Under the pieces are notes generated by a model. That model worked only from the letters and a program-made list of their open reading frames with translations, ran no database searches and was not told the DNA's origin. The translations under genes and the position numbers were made by a program. 6,826 nt of DNA from Pseudomonadota bacterium. Its GTDB lineage: Bacteria; Pseudomonadota; Gammaproteobacteria; Xanthomonadales; Rhodanobacteraceae. Where the stretch lies: contig JAJYMF010000088.1 in NCBI GenBank assembly GCA_021787175.1, positions 1-6,826 on the forward strand, in the 5' to 3' direction. Positions 1 through 5,557 of this stretch are shown piece after piece (positions within the stretch are counted from its first letter, which is position 1; the number at the start of each line of letters is the position of its first letter).

Positions 1-9
1 GCCCGCAGG

Positions 10-59
10 GTGCCAACGGCACAGCCGACACCCGATGCTTCGCTGTGCTCAGCGAGGCA
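10..59. repeat. Two small stem-loops in the gene-free left edge
   Basis: Bases 1-111 contain no gene I can support. Two inverted repeats are visible. GTGCC/GGCAC (10-14 with 18-22) has a 3-nt loop. The second pairs 36-45 with 50-59 around a 4-nt loop (TGCT), a 10-bp stem if one G-U wobble is allowed. Both lie downstream of the minus-strand hemolysin III gene, which ends at 112, so either could help end its transcript. Neither is followed by a T-tract on the minus strand, so a Rho-independent terminator is not established. Confidence 0.3.
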
Positions 60-111
60 AAGAGCCTGACTCAGGAAGACGACCCGCGGCGTGCGCGGGC
101 CACTGCAGCGC

Positions 112-789
112 TCACGCCGCGCCGGGCGCGGCCAGCGGCAGCACATACAGCAGCACGGCGAGAAAGTGCAGCGTGCTGCCGGCCAGCACGAACAGGTGCC
201 AGACCGTGTGGTGGTAGGGCAGGCGTCGCCACAGATAGAACGGCACGCCCAGCGTGTAGGCGATGCCGCCCGCCAGGACCAGGGCCACGCCGCCGCCGGC
301 CAGCGCGGCGTGCAGCGGACCGAAGGCCAGCAGACCGATCCAGCCCATGCCGACATACACCAGCGCGGCCAGCCAGCGCCGGCGCCCGAGGCCGGTGTAT
401 TCCAGCGCGATGCCGGCCGCGGCCAGCGTCCAGATCGCCGCGAACAGCCCCCAGCGCCAGCCGCCGTGCAGCGCCAGCAGGGTGAACGGCGTGTAGGTGC
501 CGGCGATCAGCAGATAGATCGCGATGTGGTCGAAGCGGCGCAGCGCGCGCCGTGCGCCCGGCCGGTGGATCGAGTGGTAGAGCGTGGAGGCGGTGTACAG
601 CAGCACCAGCGAGGCGCCGAACACGCTCGTCGCGACCACCGCGCGCGGCGGTCCGCTGCGTACGGTGGCCATGGTCAGGATCACCAGCCCGGCGAGGCTC
701 AGCGCGATGCCGAGACCGTGGATCAGGCTGGCGGCGAGTTCGTCGCCGCGACCGAGAGCATGCGCGGCGGGCAGTGGAGCGGCGTGCAT
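112..789 (-). CDS. Hemolysin III / PAQR-family seven-helix membrane protein
   Basis: This is a 225-residue integral inner-membrane protein of the HlyIII/YqfA (bacterial PAQR) family. Seven hydrophobic segments lie at about residues 23-42, 50-69, 88-107, 114-132, 139-159, 166-187 and 198-219. Family signatures are present: E17 with H24 in the DELAASLIHG stretch, YHS (H72), RRFDH (D87, H88) followed by IAGTYTP, and HHTVWH near the end (H193, H194, H198). These His and Asp residues are where the family binds a metal and has proposed hydrolase-like activity; a true haemolytic role is doubtful for most members. The ATG at 789 is chosen because AGGA lies 11 nt upstream. An in-frame ATG at 801 would add four residues but has AGG directly abutting it. 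Length fits the family (about 200-230). A promoter candidate sits just upstream, so the gene may be transcribed apart from its minus-strand neighbours. Confidence 0.88.
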   Translation of the reverse strand: MHAAPLPAAHALGRGDELAASLIHGLGIALSLAGLVILTMATVRSGPPRAVVATSVFGASLVLLYTASTLYHSIHRPGARRALRRFDHIAIYLLIAGTYTPFTLLALHGGWRWGLFAAIWTLAAAGIALEYTGLGRRRWLAALVYVGMGWIGLLAFGPLHAALAGGGVALVLAGGIAYTLGVPFYLWRRLPYHHTVWHLFVLAGSTLHFLAVLLYVLPLAAPGAA

Positions 790-820
790 CGCGGTTGCCA
801 TCCTGCAATCGACGGCTTGA

Positions 821-849
821 ACGCTAGCAGAGCACGCCGCGAGTGTCGC
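821..849 (-). promoter_or_regulatory. Candidate sigma-70-type promoter for the hemolysin III gene
   Basis: Reading the minus strand, GCGACA (849-844; four of six matches to TTGACA) is followed after exactly 17 bp by TAGCGT (826-821; matches at the conserved T, A and final T of the -10). Transcription would begin near 814, leaving about 25 nt before the ATG at 789 and only about 13 nt before the ATG at 801. This mildly favours the later start. The assignment rests on hexamer resemblance only. Confidence 0.35.
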
Positions 850-885
850 CTTGCGAACACGCCGCGCGCCGTGCGCCAATTCGCC

Positions 886-1287
886 TCAGCGCGTCAGGTG
901 CGCCCACGCCGCGGTGGCGGCCTCGCGGTCGCCGTCGTCGAAGGCCTCGACGTCCCAGCCCGCCAGCGTTGCCGCGTCGAGGCAGCGCAGATTGACGTCG
1001 TAGCCGTCGGGATGCGAGCGCGGCACGTAGAACGACTTCACCCCGCAGCGGCGGCAGAACAGGTGGCGGGCGGCGCCGGTGTTGAAGCGGTACTCGCTGA
1101 GATCCTCGCTGCCGGCGAGCAGGCGGAAACGCGCGGCCGGCACGATCAGATGCAGAAAGCCGGTCATGCGGCAGATCGAGCAGTTGCATTCGAGCACCGT
1201 CGGCCGCGCCGGCGCCTCGACCTCGAAGCGGACCGCGCCGCAGTGGCAACCGCCGCGGTGGACGATGTGCGCTCCCGCGGCGGCCAC
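886..1287 (-). CDS. GFA-family (Gfa/CENP-V-like) zinc-binding protein
   Basis: This 133-residue protein has the GFA fold named after the glutathione-dependent formaldehyde-activating enzyme. All seven cysteines expected of the family are present: GGCHCG (C14, C16), CNCSIC (C34, C36, C39) and FCRRCG (C78, C81). In characterised members these bind two zinc ions. The classical reaction is formation of S-hydroxymethylglutathione from formaldehyde and glutathione, but most homologues are of unproven function and no formaldehyde dehydrogenase gene is adjacent. The start is a GTG at 1287; no ATG precedes the first cysteine motif in frame. It lies 1 nt after the stop of the upstream secreted-protein gene (TGA, then C, then GTG), so translational coupling within an operon is likely. 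No strong ribosome binding site is visible before the GTG, which fits coupling. Confidence 0.88.
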   Translation of the reverse strand: MAAAGAHIVHRGGCHCGAVRFEVEAPARPTVLECNCSICRMTGFLHLIVPAARFRLLAGSEDLSEYRFNTGAARHLFCRRCGVKSFYVPRSHPDGYDVNLRCLDAATLAGWDVEAFDDGDREAATAAWAHLTR

Positions 1288-1288
1288 G

Positions 1289-1729
1289 TCAGTGCGCCAG
1301 GATCTCGAACTTGCCGAAGGCGATGCCGAGGTCCCAGCCGTCGCCGACGCCGGCCAGCGCCAGCGCCACGTTGCCCTTGGTCAGCACCTGCGCCGAACTC
1401 GACTTGACCACGCCGGCATGCACCTGCGCGGTGGCGTAACTGCCCAGCACGTCGCGGATGTTGCTCACGCCGGTGAAGTGCCCGCGACCGTCCTTGATCT
1501 CGGACTTGCCGATGGTCAGGCCGCCGCCCTTGGTGCGCAATTCGACGTGCATGCTCTGGCCGTTGGAGCAGGTGATTTCGCCCTGACCCTTGGCGGTCTG
1601 GTAGAAGATCGACCAGCCGGCAAGGGAATAGCGCATGTCACAGGAGACATCGCCGGCGTGTGCGGACGGTGCGATCGCCGCGAGGGCGAGCAGGCAGAAA
1701 GGCAACAGCAGGGCCTGGGTCTTGCGCAT
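1289..1729 (-). CDS. Secreted glycine-rich protein of unknown function
   Basis: A 146-residue protein with a clear Sec signal peptide: positive start (MRK), hydrophobic core at about residues 6-20, and an AHA cleavage site after residue 25, giving a mature periplasmic or exported protein of about 121 residues. Mature features are two cysteines (C30, C54) that could form a disulfide, a GQGEITCSNG turn, GGGLTIGKS at 68-76, and a repeated short Gly-rich strand pattern to the end (LALAGVGDGWDLGIAFGKFEI). It looks like a small all-beta domain. I have a sense that similar proteins occur as conserved hypotheticals in proteobacteria but cannot name the family. The ATG at 1729 is well supported by AGGAG 8 nt upstream (complement of 1738-1742). 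It is followed after 1 nt by the GFA gene. Its upstream region is long and carries inverted repeats. Confidence 0.82.
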   Translation of the reverse strand: MRKTQALLLPFCLLALAAIAPSAHAGDVSCDMRYSLAGWSIFYQTAKGQGEITCSNGQSMHVELRTKGGGLTIGKSEIKDGRGHFTGVSNIRDVLGSYATAQVHAGVVKSSSAQVLTKGNVALALAGVGDGWDLGIAFGKFEILAH

Positions 1730-1790
1730 GATCACGACTCCTGGGGGGACACGGCACACGATGCTGACAGCTGCGGCTGAACGTCGCAGA

Positions 1791-1877
1791 AATCCGGCGT
1801 GAAAACCGGATTCGCCGCGCGGATGCATGCTGTCTGCATGCCGGCGCGTGATGATACACAGGCCGAATGCGGGCCAA
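1791..1877 (-). promoter_or_regulatory. Candidate promoter and structured leader of the secreted-protein gene
   Basis: On the minus strand TATCAT (1856-1851, five of six matches to the -10 consensus) has TTGGCC (1877-1872) upstream, though the 15-bp spacing is short. Transcription from about 1844 would give a leader of about 115 nt. This leader would contain two inverted repeats. GCATGC (1825-1830) and GCATGC (1836-1841) flank TGTCT, with an outer CGCGC/GCGCG pairing within 1816-1848. AATCCGG (1791-1797) and CCGGATT (1806-1812) flank an 8-nt loop. Either could be an operator or RNA structure. No known riboswitch is recognised here. Confidence 0.35.
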
Positions 1878-1962
1878 TCCCCCTCCCTGCGCTCCCGGCC
1901 TTGCCGGGTCCGCCGCCCACCCCGGCGGGCCTGTTTTCTCGGTGATTCGTCGAGCCGGGTAA
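1867..1962 (+). other. Possible 31-codon leader peptide ORF, proline-rich
   Basis: An ATG at 1867, with AGG four bases upstream (1860-1862), opens a frame of 31 codons ending in TAA at 1960-1962, before the stress-protein gene. The peptide begins MRANPPPC, with three consecutive prolines at codons 5-7 (1879-1887), a sequence type known to stall ribosomes without EF-P. The frame runs straight through the two hairpins at 1894-1930. Short open frames are common by chance at this GC content and no convincing plus-strand promoter is seen upstream, so this is only a candidate. Confidence 0.15.
1894..1940 (+). terminator. Attenuator-like tandem hairpins with U-rich tail upstream of the stress gene
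   Basis: Hairpin one is a perfect 6-bp stem, CCCGGC (1894-1899) with GCCGGG (1903-1908), loop CTT. Hairpin two pairs CCGCCG (1910-1915) with CGGCGG (1923-1928) around loop CCCACCC. It is extendable by a wobble and a G-C pair if base 1908 is free, and is followed by CTGTTTTCTC (1931-1940). This is the layout of an intrinsic terminator reading plus. Segment 1903-1908 can also pair with CCCGGC at 1921-1926, an alternative that would break hairpin two. No gene ends just upstream on this strand, so it would act on a leader or small RNA. Confidence 0.35.
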
Positions 1963-1965
1963 GCT
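1960..1965 (+). promoter_or_regulatory. Weak -10 candidate for the universal stress protein gene
   Basis: TAAGCT lies 28 bp before the ATG at 1994 and keeps the important first T, second A and last T of a -10 element. A poor -35 (TTCTCG at 1936-1941, 18-bp spacing) is the best partner. Transcription would start near 1972, giving a leader of about 22 nt that contains the ribosome binding site GGAG (1983-1986). Confidence 0.25.
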
Positions 1966-1993
1966 GGCGCCATACCGGCCACGGAGCCCGACC

Positions 1994-2818
1994 ATGCGCG
2001 CCCCCGATCTCGCGGTTCATGTCCGCCATCCCGGCCAATCCACGCCCGGCGTTCGGCTGGCCCTGCAGCTGGCCGCACGCCTGCACGCTCATCTCGAGGG
2101 CTTGCACGTGGTGCCGCTGCCGGCGGCGGCGTTCAGCGTGCCCGAAGCCGTCACCCTGCAGGTGATGGAGTCCGAGCAGCGGCGCCGCGACGCCGAGGCG
2201 CAGGCGCCGTGGTGGCGCGCCGAGCTGGACCGGCACGGCCTCGCCGGCAGCTGGCGCGTCGGCGAAGGCGATCTCGCCCAGGTACTCTGCTACGGCGCGG
2301 CGGCGGCCGATCTGCTGGTGATGGAACGCCCGGCCGAGGCCGAGGACGTCCCGCTGGGCTTCGGCGCCACGTCGCGTACGGTGTTCGCTGCCGGCATTCC
2401 GGTGCTGGTGGTGCCGGCGCAGACTGCGGTGACCGAAACCGGCCGCAACGTGCTGGTGGCCTGGAACGGCAGCCGCGAGTCCCAGCGGGCGCTGCGCGGC
2501 GCGCTGCCGCTGCTGGCGCAGGCCGAGCACATCACCCTGCTCGACGGCAGCCGCGAGCAGCACCCCGAGGGACTGGCCTGGCTGCCGCCGCTGGCGCTGC
2601 CGGCCTGGTGCGAGCGCCACGGAGTGGCCGCGCACATCGAGGTCTTCCAGCCGCCGGGCGCGGTCGGCCCGGCGCTGCTAGAGACGGCGACGCGCCGCGG
2701 TGCCGACCTGATCGTGCTGGGCGCCTGGGGCCATTCGCGCATCGTCGAGATGGTGCTTGGCGGCACCACCCGCGCGCTGTTTCGCGACAGCACGCTGCCG
2801 ATGCTGGTGGCGCATTGA
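1994..2818 (+). CDS. Tandem-domain universal stress protein (UspA family)
   Basis: This 274-residue cytoplasmic protein consists of two Usp domains in tandem, about residues 3-141 and 150-274. The second begins with NVLVAWNGSRES, the usual first strand and loop of a Usp domain. It ends with the nucleotide-binding loop G243-x2-G246-x9-G256-G257-T258 (GAWGHSRIVEMVLGGTT), close to the ATP-binding pattern G-x2-G-x9-G-S/T of the family, and then the strand LPMLVAH. The first domain keeps the closing strand (IPVLVVP, 135-141), but its loop (GFGATSRTVF) does not fit the full motif. Probably only the C-terminal half binds ATP. Such proteins accumulate in stasis or stress; the precise role is unknown. 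The ATG at 1994 has GGAG with 7-nt spacing. The gene is monocistronic, divergent from the secreted-protein gene and convergent with the aminopeptidase. Confidence 0.9.
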   Translation: MRAPDLAVHVRHPGQSTPGVRLALQLAARLHAHLEGLHVVPLPAAAFSVPEAVTLQVMESEQRRRDAEAQAPWWRAELDRHGLAGSWRVGEGDLAQVLCYGAAAADLLVMERPAEAEDVPLGFGATSRTVFAAGIPVLVVPAQTAVTETGRNVLVAWNGSRESQRALRGALPLLAQAEHITLLDGSREQHPEGLAWLPPLALPAWCERHGVAAHIEVFQPPGAVGPALLETATRRGADLIVLGAWGHSRIVEMVLGGTTRALFRDSTLPMLVAH

Positions 2819-2849
2819 TACCCAGTCGCGATCAAGACACGAGAACCGC

Positions 2850-2933
2850 GTAGCCCGGATGCAGCGCAGCGGAATCCGGGGATGCTGCTGCACCGAGTCC
2901 CGGATTCCGCCCGTATGGGGCTATCCGGGCTAC
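2850..2933. repeat. REP-like double inverted-repeat element between convergent genes
   Basis: Outer arms GTAGCCCGGAT (2850-2860) and ATCCGGGCTAC (2923-2933) are perfect 11-bp inverted repeats. Inner arms CGGAATCCGGG (2870-2880) and CCCGGATTCCG (2899-2909) are a second perfect 11-bp pair. An unpaired internal region of 9 and 13 bases separates the two stems, and the apical loop is 18 nt. The GTAGCCCGGAT...GCGGAATCCGGG wording resembles a dispersed intergenic repeat I recall from many proteobacterial genomes. It fills about half of the 169-bp gap between the stops of the stress-protein and aminopeptidase genes, so it could end both transcripts. No transposase is present. Confidence 0.75.
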
Positions 2934-2987
2934 CGATCGTATCGATTGAACACAACCGGGTATGACGCGAGGCGGTGAAGTCGCCGC

Positions 2988-4364
2988 TCAGCCGCGATAG
3001 CGCTGCGTCAGCAGCGCGAACATCGCGCGCAGACCCAGCGCCTCGCCGCCCCGGGGCCGGCCCGGACGGTCGCCGTCGTTCCAGGCGTAGGTGTCCAGGT
3101 GCAGCCACGGCGTCTGCGCCGGCACGAAGCGTTCGAGATACAGCGCGGCGGTGATCGCACCGGCATGGCGCGAGGCGCCGCTGTTGGCGAAATCGGCGAT
3201 GTGCGAATCGAGCAGGCGCCGGTACGGCCGCCACAGCGGCAGCCGCCACAGCGGGTCGTGCTCGGCCTGCGCGGCCGCCAGCGCCGCCGCGGCCAGTTCG
3301 TCGCGGTTGGCGAACAGCGCCGGCAGGTCCGGCCCCAGCGCCACGCGCGCGGCGCCGGTCAGGGTGGCGAAGTCGATGATCAGGTCGGGCTGCTGCTCGC
3401 CGGCGTAGGCCAGTGCGTCGCCGAGGATCACGCGGCCCTCGGCGTCGGTGTTGTCGATCTCGACGCTGAGTCCGCTGCGGGTGCGGATCACCTCGCCGGG
3501 CCGATAGGCGTTGGCGGCGATGGCGTTTTCCACCGCCGGAATCAGCAGGGTCAGGCGCACCGGCAGGCGCGCGCGCATCACCCAGCCGGCCAGCGCCAGC
3601 GCGTGCGCCGCGCCGCCCATGTCCTTCTTCATCCAGCGCATGCCGTCGCCGGTCTTGAGGTCCAGGCCGCCGGTGTCGAAGCACACGCCCTTGCCGACCA
3701 GGACCAGGCACGGGTGCTCGCGGCTGCCCCAGTTCAGCTCGATCAGCCGCGGTGCGCGATGGCTGGCGCGGCCGACGGCGTGGATCGCCGGGAAGTTGGC
3801 CTCGATCAGCGCCTCGCCGACCCATTCGCGCACCGCCGCCGCGTGCGACTGTGCGACCTCGCGCACCGCCTCGGCCAGTTGCTCCGGACCCAGATCCTCG
3901 GTCGGCGTGTTGACCAGATCGCGCACCCGCGTCGTCGCCTCCAGCCGCGGCGCCAGCTCGGCATGCAGCGCCGCGTCCACGGCCAGACGCGCCGGCGCGC
4001 GCCGCGCGGCCTTGTAGCGGGTGTAGCGATAGGCGCCCAGCGCAAACCCCAGCGCCGCGAAACGCGCGTCCGCCAGCACGCCTTCGGCGGCCAGCGCATA
4101 GGTGCCCGGCGGCAGCGAGGAGGCCAGATGGCCCAGCGCCCACAGCGGCTCGCCGCGATCGATGCCGGCCAGCACCCGCTGCAGCGAACCGTCGACGGCA
4201 GGCAGCAGGGCGACCTGGCCTGCGGCGGCGGTGAATCCGATCGCCTGCAGCCAGCGCGCGGCGCGCGCGCCGAGGCGCTTGCGGCAGGCGGCCAGGCCGG
4301 TGCGATCGACGGTCTCGATAGGGATGGCCTTGCGGCCGCGGCGCAGGGGCATCAGGGCATCCAT
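2988..4364 (-). CDS. M17 (leucyl) aminopeptidase family protein
   Basis: A 458-residue cytosolic metallopeptidase of family M17, removing N-terminal residues from peptides using two metal ions. The catalytic C-terminal domain shows the full active site. VGKGVCFDTGGLDLKTG supplies metal ligands K225 and D230 and catalytic K237; MKKDMGG gives D248; and the signature NTDAEGRV supplies D307, E309 and catalytic R311. The N-terminal domain (about 1-140) is shorter and more divergent than in E. coli PepA, so the protein is closer in size to PepB-like members, and substrate preference cannot be read from sequence. The start is the ATG at 4364; a GTG at 4433 would add 23 residues not resembling the family. 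The ribosome binding site is weak (GAG 7 nt upstream). The lipoprotein gene lies 78 bp upstream on the same strand, so partial co-transcription is possible. Confidence 0.93.
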   Translation of the reverse strand: MDALMPLRRGRKAIPIETVDRTGLAACRKRLGARAARWLQAIGFTAAAGQVALLPAVDGSLQRVLAGIDRGEPLWALGHLASSLPPGTYALAAEGVLADARFAALGFALGAYRYTRYKAARRAPARLAVDAALHAELAPRLEATTRVRDLVNTPTEDLGPEQLAEAVREVAQSHAAAVREWVGEALIEANFPAIHAVGRASHRAPRLIELNWGSREHPCLVLVGKGVCFDTGGLDLKTGDGMRWMKKDMGGAAHALALAGWVMRARLPVRLTLLIPAVENAIAANAYRPGEVIRTRSGLSVEIDNTDAEGRVILGDALAYAGEQQPDLIIDFATLTGAARVALGPDLPALFANRDELAAAALAAAQAEHDPLWRLPLWRPYRRLLDSHIADFANSGASRHAGAITAALYLERFVPAQTPWLHLDTYAWNDGDRPGRPRGGEALGLRAMFALLTQRYRG

Positions 4365-4408
4365 GATGGAGCTCGCAGGCGGGCGCGCAGGGCGCGCGCG
4401 GAACGTCG

Positions 4409-4436
4409 ATGCTAGCAAACCGCACCGGTGCACCGG
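4409..4436 (-). promoter_or_regulatory. Candidate -10 and overlapping palindromes upstream of the M17 gene
   Basis: On the minus strand TAGCAT (4414-4409; four of six matches) could be a -10 for the aminopeptidase, with a leader of about 38 nt. No good -35 is found at 17 bp. Immediately upstream are two perfect, overlapping palindromes: GCACCGGTGC (4422-4431) and CCGGTGCACCGG (4425-4436). They would lie across the -35/spacer region, a typical operator location, but could equally form a hairpin behind the lipoprotein gene, which ends at 4443. Confidence 0.3.
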
Positions 4437-4442
4437 CCGTGG

Positions 4443-4673
4443 TCAGTGCGACTCGGCGTCGATCTGCTGGCGCTGTTGCGCGGCCTGGCGGTCGATCACG
4501 TTCTGCACCGACTTGGCGCGGGCCAGCGCCTTCAGGTCCGTATCCCACGGGGTGGCGACGCGCGCGGTCGAAGCCGCGGCAGCCGGCGTCGCGGCAGTGG
4601 TCTGCGCCGGGTGCGAACAGCCGGCCACGGTCAGCGCGATGAGCGCGGCAAAGGCAAAAACGGGCATGCGCAT
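4443..4673 (-). CDS. Small putative outer-membrane lipoprotein
   Basis: This 76-residue protein starts MRMPVF and has a short hydrophobic segment (residues 5-18) ending in the lipobox V16-A17-G18-C19, so signal peptidase II cleavage and lipidation at C19 are expected. Serine at +2 (no aspartate) favours outer-membrane sorting. The mature part is an Ala/Thr-rich linker (residues 20-40) and then a polar, probably helical C-terminus from WDTDLKAL, rich in Gln, Lys and Arg (SVQNVIDRQAAQQRQQ). No domain is recognised. The ATG at 4673 is chosen over the in-frame ATG at 4667 because GGAGGT lies 7 nt before it. The gene is divergent from the dehydrogenase and upstream of the aminopeptidase on the same strand. 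Function unknown; a small envelope protein is the safest reading. Confidence 0.75.
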   Translation of the reverse strand: MRMPVFAFAALIALTVAGCSHPAQTTAATPAAAASTARVATPWDTDLKALARAKSVQNVIDRQAAQQRQQIDAESH

Positions 4674-4692
4674 GGGCGTCACCTCCGCGCCG

Positions 4693-4721
4693 AGTCTGGC
4701 GCCGCGCCGACGCGGCGGCAA
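4693..4721 (-). promoter_or_regulatory. Candidate promoter for the lipoprotein gene
   Basis: On the minus strand TTGCCG (4721-4716; four of six to TTGACA) is followed after 17 bp by CAGACT (4698-4693; three of six to the -10). Transcription would begin close to 4686, placing GGAGGT near the 5' end of a short leader of about 13 nt. It overlaps the plus-strand promoter candidate at 4707-4735, so the two would compete for polymerase. Confidence 0.3.
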
Positions 4722-4735
4722 GCCTCGGCTACACT
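4707..4735 (+). promoter_or_regulatory. Candidate promoter for the short-chain dehydrogenase gene
   Basis: TACACT (4730-4735) is a good -10 match in otherwise very GC-rich DNA. At 17 bp upstream is CCGACG (4707-4712), sharing the GAC core of a -35. Transcription would begin near 4742, just before the ribosome binding site GGAGGTGG (4743-4750), giving a very short leader before the ATG at 4755. Confidence 0.45.
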
Positions 4736-4754
4736 CGTTCGCGGAGGTGGCGCG

Positions 4755-5537
4755 ATGGACGAACACACCGCACGCTGGCGTCTGGACGGGCGCACCGCAC
4801 TGGTCACCGGCGCCAGTCGCGGCATCGGTTATGCCTGCGCGCGCGAGCTGACCGCGCTCGGCGCCGAGGTGCTGATGGTGGCGCGCGACGAGGCGCACCT
4901 CGAGCACGCGCGCGCCGAGCTGGCGGAGGAGTTTCCGGCGCAGCCGCCGCGGGCGTTCGCCGCCGACCTGGCGCAGCACGAGGCGCGCCTGGAGCTGTTC
5001 GACTGGATCGCCGACCTCGACGCGCCGCTGTCGCTGCTGGTCAACAACGTCGGCGCCAACGTCAGCAAGGCCACGATGGAGTATGCCGAGGATGAACTGC
5101 GCGGCCTGCTCGAGGCCAACCTGGTCAGCGCCTTCGCGCTGTGCCGGCTGGCCTATCCGTCACTGCGCGAGCACGGCGCGGCGGCGATCGTCAACATCGG
5201 CTCGGTGTCCGGCGCGACGCACGTGCGCACCGGATCGCCCTACGGCCTCGGCAAGGCCGCGCTGCACCAGCTGACGCGCAACCTCGCCTGCGAGTGGGCG
5301 GTGGACGGCATCCGCGTCAACGCGGTCGCGCCGTGGTACATCCGCACCCGCCGCACCGAGCCGGCGCTGGCCGATCCCGACTACCTCGAGGAGGTGCTCG
5401 ACCGCACGCCGATGCGGCGCATCGGCGAGCCCGACGAGGTGGCCGCGGCGGTGGCCTTTCTGTGCCTGCCGGCGGCCGGCTACATCACCGGCGCGGTGCT
5501 GCCGGTGGACGGCGGGTTCCTGCAGTACGGCTTCTGA
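4755..5537 (+). CDS. SDR-family oxidoreductase, tropinone-reductase-like
   Basis: A 260-residue classical short-chain dehydrogenase/reductase. Cofactor motif TGASRGIG is at 18-25, NNVG at 97-100, and the catalytic tetrad is N122, S150, Y163 and K167 (YGLGK). R22 in the glycine loop and R44 after the second strand suggest NADP(H). The C-terminal half (APWYIRT, RTPMRRIGEPDEV, AFLCLPAAGYITG, VDGGF) closely recalls plant tropinone reductases and their bacterial relatives. Tropinone is not implied as substrate; it is probably a small carbonyl or alcohol, unknown here. The ATG at 4755 has an excellent GGAGGTGG site 4 nt upstream. An open frame continues upstream to 4428 but crosses the promoter and the antisense lipoprotein gene, so it is ignored. 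The gene stands alone, divergent from the lipoprotein gene and convergent with the EAL gene 30 bp away. Confidence 0.93.
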   Translation: MDEHTARWRLDGRTALVTGASRGIGYACARELTALGAEVLMVARDEAHLEHARAELAEEFPAQPPRAFAADLAQHEARLELFDWIADLDAPLSLLVNNVGANVSKATMEYAEDELRGLLEANLVSAFALCRLAYPSLREHGAAAIVNIGSVSGATHVRTGSPYGLGKAALHQLTRNLACEWAVDGIRVNAVAPWYIRTRRTEPALADPDYLEEVLDRTPMRRIGEPDEVAAAVAFLCLPAAGYITGAVLPVDGGFLQYGF

Positions 5538-5557
5538 CGCGGCGGGTTGCCGGCGCG

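Noticed and set aside
91..1407. Plus-strand open frame of 438 codons across the hemolysin III and GFA genes
   Set aside because: It runs antisense through two clear genes and their intergenic region, with low-complexity Arg/Ala/Gln composition and no motif.
1879..1925. G-quadruplex potential on the minus strand (several runs of three or more G)
   Set aside because: Three runs are close together but the fourth is about 20 nt away within bases that form better hairpins, so a stable quadruplex is not well supported.
1730..2635. Upstream extension of the secreted-protein frame
   Set aside because: It would run antisense through the stress-protein gene and bury the clear signal peptide; the ATG at 1729 has AGGAG at ideal spacing.
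3099..4415. Plus-strand open frame of 438 codons opposite the M17 aminopeptidase gene
   Set aside because: It is antisense to a gene with a complete catalytic signature. The translation is rich in Arg, Gln and Ala with no recognisable domain, typical of reverse-strand frames in GC-rich DNA.
2290..4548. Minus-strand open frame of 752 codons spanning the stress gene, the repeat element and the aminopeptidase
   Set aside because: It is out of frame with the M17 motifs and antisense to the stress protein. It crosses the REP-like element, and its composition is a GC-bias artefact.
4428..4754. N-terminal extension of the dehydrogenase frame
   Set aside because: It overlaps the lipoprotein gene antisense and the promoter; the ATG at 4755 has a strong ribosome binding site and starts exactly where the SDR fold begins.
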